DNA of 12,823 bases from Lactobacillus amylolyticus DSM 11664 (lineage in GTDB: Bacteria; Bacillota; Bacilli; Lactobacillales; Lactobacillaceae). The position numbers and the translations under genes are program-made. The stretch lies in the NCBI RefSeq assembly GCF_000178475.1, contig NZ_ADNY01000052.1, positions 1 through 12,823 of the forward strand. Reading direction: 5' to 3'. The first letter of the stretch is position 1, and each line of letters begins with the position of its first letter. The notes under the pieces were generated by a model, which worked only from the letters and a program-made list of their open reading frames with translations, was not told where the DNA came from and did not search any database. This document shows positions 7,078-12,511 of this stretch, piece by piece.

Positions 7078-7186
7078 CTTCTTGATTATCAAATAATTTT
7101 TCACCACTTCTATAAGAGGCGCTGGCAATGGCACTGCGTCCTTTACCAGCACTAATATTACTAAAACTCATATGAAATATTGCCAT
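7064..7186 (-). pseudogene. mobA: MobA/MobL relaxase, N-terminal fragment
   Basis: The minus strand from ATG 7186 reads MAIFHMSFSNISAGKGRSAI, then ASASYRSGEKLFDNQEGRHY, the start of MOBQ-family (MobA/MobL) relaxases. That family includes an early active-site Tyr; the one in ASYRSGE is a candidate. AGAGG lies 8 nt before the ATG; a GTG at 7195 is less likely. After about 37-40 codons the frame enters transporter sequence and stops, so the nicking domain is incomplete and inactive. The putative oriT2 lies about 90-120 nt upstream, the expected position for a mob locus. The fusion shows that a deletion or recombination joined the mob region to the transporter gene. Confidence 0.85.
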
Positions 7187-7229
7187 GTTAGTCACCTCTT
7201 TACTTTGATTCTATGGGCTTGACTTTGTT

Positions 7230-7244
7230 GTCGCCATCGGCGAC
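7230..7244. repeat. 6-bp hairpin between mobA' and oriT2
   Basis: GTCGCC (7230-7235) and GGCGAC (7239-7244) pair around ATC. It lies in the mobA leader, 30 nt from the oriT2 repeat, and may be a protein site within the transfer origin region. Confidence 0.4.
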
Positions 7245-7273
7245 TTCTAATACAGGATTTTGGGGTTAGCACA

Positions 7274-7312
7274 ACATAGAATTTATTCTATGTGTAAGTG
7301 CGCATTTACCTC
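7274..7312 (+). other. Putative MOBQ-type oriT (oriT2)
   Basis: A perfect 9-bp inverted repeat (7274-7282 ACATAGAAT, 7285-7293 ATTCTATGT, 2-nt spacer) is followed directly by GTAAGTGCGCATTTACCTC (7294-7312). The core differs from oriT1 at one base and has the same spacing, while the inverted repeats are unrelated. The relaxase gene start on the minus strand at 7186 and mobilisation-accessory genes on the other side strongly support a transfer origin of the RSF1010/pIP501 kind. Confidence 0.75.
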
Positions 7313-7494
7313 AAGCTAAATTAAAAGCCCTTAATCAAAAAATTAAGGACGAAAAAAATAAGATTGAACAACGGCTAGGTAAACAAATCATCAGTCAGGC
7401 CAATTTAGATTATGCTAATTTGTCTAACGATCAGATTAAGCTTTTAGCCAAGCAATTTTCTGAATTTTTAAAGGTAAAGTCCGTAGATCATTAG
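7312..7494 (+). pseudogene. TraD/MobC-like mobilisation accessory protein, 5'-truncated
   Basis: An open frame of 60 codons reads QAKLKALNQKIKDEKNKIEQ, then RLGKQIISQANLDYANLSND, then QIKLLAKQFSEFLKVKSVDH and stop. A charged coiled-coil-like helix followed by 'G+...A.LDY..L..DQI..L...F' resembles small TraD/MobC-type accessory proteins of MOBQ loci. There is no start codon: the frame runs back through the oriT2 core and its inverted repeat to a stop at 7267-7269. The 5' end therefore seems to have been replaced at the oriT. Family assignment is by pattern. Confidence 0.6.
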
Positions 7495-7516
7495 CCATAC
7501 GAGATGGGGAAATTCC

Positions 7517-7795
7517 ATGTCTAATCAATATTAAAAACTAGTCGCGCAGCAAGCGCTTTTAAAACAAAAAATTGAGCGGGAAGATTTTAAATTACGGCAA
7601 TCTAAATACTATGAAAATCGGCAAGTCCGCAAAGCCCGTTCTCGCCGATTAATTCAAAAAGGGGCTTTATTAGAAAAGTACTTTCAAGCTAATAACCTCT
7701 CGGTCGAACAAACCGAAGAACTTTTAAAAACATTTGCTGACTATGTTAACGCCCATAAACCGGATAAATTAAAAAACGATCAACCTAATAACTAG
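7517..7795 (+). pseudogene. MobC/TraD-like accessory protein with an in-frame TAA at codon 6
   Basis: From ATG 7517 (GGGG 7 nt upstream) the frame reads MSNQY, TAA (7532-7534), then KLVAQQALLKQKIEREDFKL, RQSKYYENRQVRKARSRRLI, QKGALLEKYFQANNLSVEQT and so on to TAG 7793-7795, 92 codons in all. RKARSRRLIQKGALLEKY matches the R-R-L-I-x-K-G-x-L-x-E-K core of TraD/MobC accessory proteins, which help the relaxase at oriT. GAA to TAA explains the stop. No restart codon follows soon, so it is probably not made. Its end overlaps a convergent small gene. Confidence 0.65.
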
Positions 7796-7808
7796 GCCGA
7801 TCGTTTTT
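7772..7808. terminator. Bidirectional terminator overlapping two convergent stops
   Basis: AAAAACGATC (7772-7781) pairs with GATCGTTTTT (7799-7808) around a loop that contains both the MobC-like stop (7793-7795, plus strand) and the small-orf stop (7785-7787, minus strand). A T run follows on both strands. Confidence 0.75.
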
Positions 7809-7910
7809 ATTTTCAGGATTGTTTTTTAGCTTAATTTCTGGATTGTGTTTAGCAAAGTCTTTTAACTGTTTTTGAATTCTTTGTGTAAGCTCTGCTTTAC
7901 TTTCTTTGTG
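7785..7910 (-). pseudogene. Small basic orf whose 5' region is cut by the ISL3 transposon
   Basis: The minus-strand frame reads SKAELTQRIQKQLKDFAKHN, then PEIKLKNNPENKNDRPSY and stop at 7785-7787 (38 codons from 7901). Going upstream it meets the left end of the transposon at 7911. Joining 7910 to 11184 across the 8-bp duplication restores a leader with AAAAGGA directly downstream of the mazF stop (11205-11207) and in its frame. No ATG exists: GAA stands where a start would fit the ribosome binding site, so the gene may already have been defective or may use an unusual start. Function is unknown. Confidence 0.45.
7903..7910. repeat. 8-bp target duplication, left copy
   Basis: TCTTTGTG immediately precedes the left inverted repeat and is repeated exactly at 11176-11183 after the outer right end. 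Eight bp is the duplication length typical of the ISL3 family. Confidence 0.8.
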
Positions 7911-7939
7911 GGCTCTTTGTCAACCGGTGTTGATGGGGA
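7911..7939 (+). repeat. ISL3 left inverted repeat
   Basis: 29-bp end starting GGCTCTTTGTCAACC and ending in GGTGTTGATGGGGA. It matches 21 of 29 positions of the right end read from 9343 inward, best at the inner part GGTGTTGATGG. Confidence 0.8.
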
Positions 7940-7957
7940 GAATTTGAGAGGTTCAAT

Positions 7958-9220
7958 TCACTTACGAATTGGGCCTCTTTTTTGGACCCGAATATTGAAT
8001 TCAATCTGTATTCTATAGTGGAAGTTAGTCCAGTTGCGGTAGCCGTAGGCAGTGCGCTTGATCTGTTTGAACTTACGGTTGACGCCTTCGACTGGACCGT
8101 TGGAGAGTAAGCAGTTTGTCATATTCTTGATGAACTGCCTTTTATGGATAAAGGTTTTAAGGGTCGTTAGAAGCTGAGGACTAACGTTCTCAACTTCTCC
8201 TAGAGCCTTCACAAAGGCGATGTAGTCACGGTTACGGATAGCTTCTATGATGGTGTGGCTTGAGAAATAAGTACTCGTAAACATCTCGCTTAGGCCTATT
8301 CTCTTCAAAACAAGCTGTTCCTGTGTGTAATGGTCCTTGAGGTGCGAGAACCACTGTGTTTTACTCTTCTCAAGGTCTTTATAGCTCATCAGGTACAGAC
8401 GCCAATAGTACTTCAAAATACGGTATTCAGGGGTGTCCTTAGGGAAACGTTTCATCACTTGCACACGCGTCTGATTCAACGATCTTAAGCCCATTTGGAC
8501 CAGGTGAAAGTTGTCGGCGACAATGTTGGTGTTGGGAAAAATCTCGTGAATAACTGACTGGTATTGTGCATTAAAGTCCATAACGACTTGGGTGACCTTT
8601 TTGCGGTTCTTCAAGTCATAGTGATTCAAGAAGAATTCTTTGATCTCCTTGTTTTTGCGTCCTGGTAATATGGCGACGAGATCGTGCTTTTGCGCGTCAA
8701 TGGCGATGAAGCTCATTTGGTTACCTGTGGATCGAAATTCATCAATGCAAATGGCGGTTGGTAGGCCGTTATAGGCAGGCTGGGTTTGCTTGCCAAGGGC
8801 GACTAGCTGACGGCTCACAGTGTTAGTTGAGACGTTGTATTGTGAGGCAATACTGGTCATTGTGCGGTCTTCAGTTAAACTGCTGGTGATACCGTGTAGG
8901 ATGTTTCGTGAAATTTGATGCTGGGGCTCTACAACCGTTATTTTCGCAATCTGGGTGTGGCCGCACTGCTTACAGAGAAAGCGTTGTTTCCGCAAGATTA
9001 ATATAGCTACCCGCTCACTGACATTAGGAATTCTGATATTGACAGTTTTATAGCCATTTTTAACGACTTCATGTTTGCCACACCGTGGGCAAACACTAAG
9101 GGTGTAGGAAAGATCCGCGTAAATACGTAAGGCATCACGTGATTCGTCTAAGACCTTGAAGTTATTAATGTTTTGGTCTTTAATTTGTAAGAGTTTTCTT
9201 GTAAACTGTTCTTGGGACAT
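7958..9220 (-). CDS. ISL3-family transposase
   Basis: 420-aa DDE transposase of normal length. The N-terminal zinc-binding pair is C44-P-R-C47 and C83-K-Q-C86. An HTH (LTEDRTMTSIASQYNVSTNT, about 115-134) follows. Likely catalytic residues are D160 (CIDEFRS), D215 or D236 (VVMDFNAQY, NIVADNFHLV) and E378 (NGPVEGVNRKFKQIKRTAYG). ATG 9220 is preferred because GAGG lies 8 nt upstream; a longer frame back to 9337 would translate the inverted repeat. No lesion is seen, so it should be able to cut and join the ends at 7911, 9343 and 11175. Confidence 0.95.
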   Translation of the reverse strand: MSQEQFTRKLLQIKDQNINNFKVLDESRDALRIYADLSYTLSVCPRCGKHEVVKNGYKTVNIRIPNVSERVAILILRKQRFLCKQCGHTQIAKITVVEPQHQISRNILHGITSSLTEDRTMTSIASQYNVSTNTVSRQLVALGKQTQPAYNGLPTAICIDEFRSTGNQMSFIAIDAQKHDLVAILPGRKNKEIKEFFLNHYDLKNRKKVTQVVMDFNAQYQSVIHEIFPNTNIVADNFHLVQMGLRSLNQTRVQVMKRFPKDTPEYRILKYYWRLYLMSYKDLEKSKTQWFSHLKDHYTQEQLVLKRIGLSEMFTSTYFSSHTIIEAIRNRDYIAFVKALGEVENVSPQLLTTLKTFIHKRQFIKNMTNCLLSNGPVEGVNRKFKQIKRTAYGYRNWTNFHYRIQIEFNIRVQKRGPIRK

Positions 9221-9314
9221 ATCATTTTCCTCGCTTTCAATTGGTTTTCGACGACTTGATTGTAGCACAGAGGTGCTATGCCTCTTTTTTATACAAAAAT
9301 GGCGTCGATGGAGT

Positions 9315-9343
9315 TCTCCATCAACACCAAATATCATAGAACC
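9315..9343 (-). repeat. Internal ISL3 right inverted repeat
   Basis: Read from 9343 inward it begins GGTTCTATGATATTTGG and continues GTGTTGATGGAGA. Nothing like TCTTTGTG follows at 9344, so this end was not the one used in the last insertion. The sequence 9308-9343 matches 11140-11175 except that the two central bases are TT instead of AA. Confidence 0.8.
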
Positions 9344-9366
9344 GCTTTTTTGCGTCCAATTGGGAT

Positions 9367-9395
9367 TTGCGTGGTGGCGGTTTCAGGTCTATACT
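9367..9395 (+). promoter_or_regulatory. Promoter of the CynX-like gene
   Basis: TTGCGT (9367-9372), a 17-bp spacer and TATACT (9390-9395) lie 33 nt before the GTG start, just outside the internal right repeat. AAGGAGG (9414-9420) is the ribosome binding site, 7 nt before GTG 9428. Confidence 0.65.
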
Positions 9396-9427
9396 AATTC
9401 TAAACGCTTTTTGAAGGAGGATTTTTT

Positions 9428-10435
9428 GTGTATCCCAAACGTTCCTGGTTTCTCTTTAGCATGATGCTGATCGCCGCTAACCTGCGGCTGCCCATCACAT
9501 TAATGCCGCCCCTACTGCCCGATCTGGAACAGACGTTGCATCTGCCAAGCTCTTTGGCCGGCCTGTTGACGTCGATTCCCCTGGTGACCTTTGCCATCTT
9601 TTCGCCACTGATTGTAAAATTGGCGCAGCGCTGGGGCAACGCCCGTACGGTTTTGGCCCTGTTTCTGCTCTTGATTCTGGGGAGCTACGGGCGCATCATT
9701 CCCAACGTGGTCGCCCTGTTTTTCGGGACCTTTCTGGTGGGCATTGGCGTGGATAGCGGTAATGTTTTGATTCCGGCGCTGATCAAGGAACGCGTTCCCG
9801 ACCAGATTCAGCTGGGGACCAGTCTCTACACCCTGTCCATGTTGTTGGTCGGTGCGTTGGGGACCGCCGCGGCTGGCTATCTGATCACGTCGCTGAGCTT
9901 TGGCCTGCAGTCGCTGGTCTACTACGTCTTATTGACCTGGTTGCCCACGATTCTGACTACCCACGGCGTATCCACTATCGTCGCCAGTAACCTCTTGACG
10001 CTGTTTCAGCTCAGCGGGTTACCTCTAGCCTTTCTGGTACCTTACCTCTTTAACAAACGCCATGGCACGCCCTTACTGTTGACGATCATGACGCTGGGAT
10101 ACGTGGTGGCGCCACTGACCTTCTTGTTACCCACGCATTCGCTGCCGTTTCTCACGACCATGGCGTTGATCAGTGGTCTGGGCTCCGGGGTCGCCTTTAA
10201 CCTGGCCATCATGTTCTTCACCGAAAAGACCCACAACCCCTACCAGACCGCCGCAATTTCCGGCATGGCCCAGTCAGCGGGCTACTTACTGGCCGCCGTC
10301 GGTCCCATTTTATTCGGCACCTTGGCCACTAGTCTGCACGCCTGGAACCCGGTCTTGTTGCTGCTGGTCGTCTGCGCAATCGCCTTGACCGTGACCGGTA
10401 TCGTGGTCGACCGTCACGCCATGATTGCCGATTAA
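9428..10435 (+). CDS. CynX/NimT-family MFS transporter lacking about one membrane segment
   Basis: 335-aa membrane protein of the CynX/NimT (cyanate / 2-nitroimidazole) MFS family. Recognisable stretches are NLRLPITLMPPLLPDL (TM1), LVGIGVDSGNVLIPALIK (TM4), FGLQSLVYYVLLTWLPTILT (TM7), GSGVAFNLAIMFF (TM10) and QTAAISGMAQSAGYLLAAVG (TM11). Family members are about 390-400 aa with 12 segments. Here YLIT (about residue 154, near 9887) runs directly into SLSFGLQSL, so TM6 and the central loop, about 55 residues, are missing without a frame change. Only 11 segments remain, which would misplace the second half unless compensated. GTG start with AAGGAGG 7 nt upstream. Codons are GC-rich. The substrate cannot be told from sequence. 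Confidence 0.85.
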   Translation: MYPKRSWFLFSMMLIAANLRLPITLMPPLLPDLEQTLHLPSSLAGLLTSIPLVTFAIFSPLIVKLAQRWGNARTVLALFLLLILGSYGRIIPNVVALFFGTFLVGIGVDSGNVLIPALIKERVPDQIQLGTSLYTLSMLLVGALGTAAAGYLITSLSFGLQSLVYYVLLTWLPTILTTHGVSTIVASNLLTLFQLSGLPLAFLVPYLFNKRHGTPLLLTIMTLGYVVAPLTFLLPTHSLPFLTTMALISGLGSGVAFNLAIMFFTEKTHNPYQTAAISGMAQSAGYLLAAVGPILFGTLATSLHAWNPVLLLLVVCAIALTVTGIVVDRHAMIAD

Positions 10436-10451
10436 CGACTATGCAAAACGG

Positions 10452-10480
10452 TTGACTATATGCATTTAATTATGGATAAT
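10452..10480 (+). promoter_or_regulatory. Promoter of uspA
   Basis: TTGACT (10452-10457), a 17-bp spacer and GATAAT (10475-10480) lie in an AT-rich gap between GC-rich genes, 50 nt before the uspA ATG. AAGGAGG at 10518-10524 is its ribosome binding site. Confidence 0.65.
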
Positions 10481-10530
10481 ATAATCGTAATCTAAAACGT
10501 TTCGTCAGCCAATGCTAAGGAGGTCATCTC

Positions 10531-10978
10531 ATGTATCAGCATATTTTAGTCCCCCCTCGATGGGTCCAGCAACGCCAATGAAGCCCTTAAGGCGGCCATT
10601 GATCTGGCCAAGGACTGGCACGCCAGCCTACTGCTCCTGCACGTGACCGATATCAACCAGTTTGGCGGCTACGCTCGGGGCCTGGCTTACACGGAGGTCA
10701 TCGCCTCCATGCGCGAAAACGCCACGGAACTGATGACGCGCGCCAAGGAACTGGCAACGGCGGCCGGTGTGACCGTCACCACGGCCAACCTGGAGGGCGC
10801 CCCCAAACAGCAGATCACCGATGTCGCGAACGATGCCGAAAATGGGATCGATCTAATCGTCATCGGGAAATCCGGGACCAACGCTTTCTCCCGACTCGTG
10901 GTCGGGTCAACCACCACCTACGTGGTCCAGCACGCTCACCCTAACGTCTTCGTCATCAACGATATTGCCGAAGATTAA
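10531..10978 (+). pseudogene. uspA: Universal stress protein UspA, frameshifted in a C run near the start
   Basis: ATG 10531, 6-7 nt after AAGGAGG, begins MYQHILVP, but six C at 10550-10555 put the frame into a stop after 16 codons. With five C the frame continues LDGSSNANEALKAAIDLAKD and runs to 10978, giving a normal 148-aa UspA. The corrected protein has the ATP-binding signature G112-x2-G115-x9-GST (GKSGTNAFSRLVVGST) and a typical C-terminal NVFVIND. Usp proteins are small cytoplasmic nucleotide-binding stress proteins. An internal ATG at 10709 (or a near-start at 10643) would make only a partial domain. The indel could be real, slippage-prone, or a sequencing error in the homopolymer. 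Confidence 0.85.
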
Positions 10979-11117
10979 GGTTCCCCTATCTCCATGTGAC
11001 TCGTGACGGTGGTTGTGCGGGCTAGCCGCTTACCGTTCACCAATCTTAGGCATTAGACCCCCGTCACCCCAGCAAGCAACGCGTCATTTCACGGTCAACC
11101 AGTAGATTAGCCTAAAA

Positions 11118-11175
11118 GGTTCTATGATATTTGATGTTGATGGAGAACTCCATCAACACCAAATATCATAGAACC
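11118..11175. repeat. 58-bp near-perfect palindrome of two ISL3 right ends
   Basis: Arms 11118-11145 and 11148-11175 are reverse complements over 28 bp with one mismatch, separated by AA. Each arm is the ISL3 right end (GGTTCTATGATATTTG...). The right arm forms the outer boundary of the transposon. The left flank (11110-11117, GCCTAAAA) does not match the right flank, so the palindrome is not a separate insertion. As a hairpin it could also act as a terminator for uspA. The 139 bp before it (10979-11117) hold no gene. Confidence 0.85.
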
Positions 11176-11183
11176 TCTTTGTG
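11176..11183. repeat. 8-bp target duplication, right copy
   Basis: TCTTTGTG directly follows the outer right end and is identical to 7903-7910. Confidence 0.8.
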
Positions 11184-11204
11184 CTTCCTTTTACTTGATC
11201 GCTG

Positions 11205-11564
11205 TTAAATTATTTTTTGACCCTTACCTCTTCTTTTTGATTTTAGGTCAAGCGTAAAATCTGAAATTTTATTTTGATCTAGCTTACTTAAATGACCGAT
11301 TCCTTTAAAGTTTAAACCGGCTTTGGGAAAGCGATAAATATTACCAAGATCGACCCAGGAAGGTTTCTTCAACCCAGCGGATTGCCAATCTTGAATCGGA
11401 TAATATTGTTGCTTGATATAAGCCGACTTCTTTTCATATTGACTAGTAATTTTAAAAGCCTCGACCGTCTGTTCTGATACCCGACGAATTAAAACTGGCC
11501 GAGACTTGCCACCGTTAGTTTCTACAAAACTAACGTATAGGCTGACTAAGTCATTAGTCCTCAT
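11205..11564 (-). CDS. PemK/MazF-type toxin
   Basis: 119-aa protein with features of the PemK/MazF endoribonuclease fold: an N-terminal strand (DLVSLYVSFVET), the GGKSRPVLIRR segment (about residues 18-28), and PSWVDLGNIYRFP (about 68-80) in the position of the usual 'S-x-V-x-L' strand. The C-terminus is basic (LKSKRRGKGQK). Such toxins cut mRNA at short motifs. ATG 11564 overlaps the antitoxin stop by 11 nt, so translation is coupled. The antitoxin is of RelB/DinJ type and not MazE, a mixed pairing. The frame is intact. The transposon lies 22 bp downstream of the stop. Confidence 0.72.
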   Translation of the reverse strand: MRTNDLVSLYVSFVETNGGKSRPVLIRRVSEQTVEAFKITSQYEKKSAYIKQQYYPIQDWQSAGLKKPSWVDLGNIYRFPKAGLNFKGIGHLSKLDQNKISDFTLDLKSKRRGKGQKII

Positions 11565-11835
11565 CTGGATCGTTGAGCCAATCAGCGACCTCTTTAGCGT
11601 CTTTGAACTCGGTGGCTGGTGTCCCTTCGGTCGCCTTTAAAAAGCGTAAATTAGCTCTTTCTTCTTCGCTTAAAGATGCATTAAAAGGTAAAGCACCATT
11701 AGCAACAATCCGCTTGTAAAACATGTTAATGGCCGTGGTTGGATTTAAGCCCAATTCGCTTAAAACTGCTTCGGTATCATCGGCCAAATCTTTATCAATC
11801 TTGACTTGGACCCGTTTCTTTTCCTTAACTGCCAT
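11554..11835 (-). CDS. RelB/DinJ family antitoxin (partner of the PemK/MazF toxin)
   Basis: 93-aa antitoxin. KRVQVKIDKDLADDTEAVLS, then ELGLNPTTAINMFYKRIVAN is a classic RelB/DinJ ribbon-helix-helix domain, and ALPFN follows as in DinJ. The acidic C-terminus (FKDAKEVADWLNDPDED) should bind the toxin. AAAGGAG lies about 10 nt before ATG 11835, and a near-consensus promoter is just upstream. It overlaps the toxin gene by 11 nt, the same arrangement as the first toxin-antitoxin pair in this window. Confidence 0.87.
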   Translation of the reverse strand: MAVKEKKRVQVKIDKDLADDTEAVLSELGLNPTTAINMFYKRIVANGALPFNASLSEEERANLRFLKATEGTPATEFKDAKEVADWLNDPDED

Positions 11836-11860
11836 GATTGTCTCATCTCCTTTATTTTAC

Positions 11861-11878
11861 TACTACCATTATACTACC
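11861..11878 (-). promoter_or_regulatory. Direct repeat over the -10 box, candidate antitoxin operator
   Basis: GGTAGTA occurs twice on the minus strand (11878-11872 and 11867-11861), exactly 11 bp apart and bracketing TATAAT. Repeats one helical turn apart suit binding by two ribbon-helix-helix dimers. Confidence 0.45.
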
Positions 11879-11896
11879 TTTTGAGTACCTTATCAA
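11868..11896 (-). promoter_or_regulatory. Promoter of the second toxin-antitoxin operon
   Basis: On the minus strand TTGATA (11896-11891), a 17-bp spacer and a perfect TATAAT (11873-11868) lie about 33 nt before the antitoxin ATG. Confidence 0.8.
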
Positions 11897-11992
11897 TAGA
11901 TAAAGCCCTGGCCTCAAATCAAATCTAACTTGAGTATAAAGATGTTAGTAAGTCTTAAAACTGTTTAGAAAGGATTTTGTAGCCTTTTAGGA

Positions 11993-12505
11993 CTAGTAGT
12001 ACAACCCACTGTTATCGTTGTCGGCCGACTTTTCTTCTTCGGGGTGTTTGGCCGCATATTCTCTAGCCGCTTGTTTATTCCACCAAATCCCAAATAGGTT
12101 TTGCATAGTGCCGTATAAGTAGTTCTCCACGTTCTTGATATGCTTCTCATTGCTTCTTAGGGCGTTAAAGTAGCGTCTCAAGGCTTTAGTCATTAAAGGT
12201 TTCAGTTCCTCATCATCAAGTGGGATTATGACGCCAATATCTTTGTGATCTTTCTCAACTCGGTACTTAGCATTTAAGATAATGCCAATGAAGCGCCGCA
12301 TTTGTTGTGGGGTACGGCACCAAAAGCTAAGTAGTTGCACAGCTTCTGGTTCTAAGAAAACCGGTAAGCCACTGTCTTCATCAGTTAAGAAGTCATTAGC
12401 ATGTTTTACTAAATCCCGATTTTGGGCTTCAATTTCAGCTGGTGAGAAATTGGCTGTGGAAAAGTCCAACTTTTGAGTATCTATATCGTATCTATTAGTA
12501 TACGC
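11993..12505 (-). pseudogene. repA: C-terminal part of a RepA-type plasmid replication initiator
   Basis: The minus-strand frame opens at about 12505 without a start codon and reads TNRYDIDTQKLDFSTANFSP, then VFLEPEAVQLLSFWCRTPQQ, MRRFIGIILNAKYRVEKDHK, KALRRYFNALRSNEKHIKNV, ENYLYGTMQNLFGIWWNKQA, and ends at 11993. I recognise this as the C-terminal region of theta-type RepA initiators of Lactobacillus plasmids (probably RepA_N family). A TTG at 12469 is the first possible start, but the frame extends above it. The DNA-binding N-terminus is missing: IS982 sequence begins at about 12512. The fragment alone should not start replication. Its 158+ residues are otherwise undamaged, so the break may be recent. 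The toxin-antitoxin operon follows it in the same direction. Confidence 0.7.
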
Positions 12506-12511
12506 GTGGTG

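Larger units (their letters stand above)
7911..11175. mobile_element. ISL3-family transposon carrying an MFS gene and uspA
   Basis: 3,265-bp unit. The left end at 7911 begins GGCTCTTTG; the right end at 11175 reads inward as GGTTCTATG. Both flanks carry the identical 8-bp TCTTTGTG. It holds, in order, an ISL3 transposase (minus strand), an internal copy of the right end (9315-9343), a CynX-like MFS gene, a frameshifted uspA (plus strand) and a palindromic double end. The passenger genes are visibly GC-richer than the plasmid around them, which suggests they came from a chromosome of another lactobacillus. ISL3 members with passenger genes are known, but I do not recognise this combination. 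Confidence 0.82.

Noticed and set aside
9221..9337. Longer transposase start at 9337
   Set aside because: It would translate the inverted repeat, while ATG 9220 has a GAGG at the right distance and gives the usual family length.
7911..9343. Simple ISL3 insertion ending at 9343
   Set aside because: The base pairs after 9343 (GCTTTTTT) do not match TCTTTGTG at 7903-7910, while those after 11175 match perfectly, so the larger unit is the better boundary.
11003..11067. GTGACGG / CCGTCAC pair downstream of uspA as a terminator
   Set aside because: The arms are 51 nt apart with no T run and little pairing between them.
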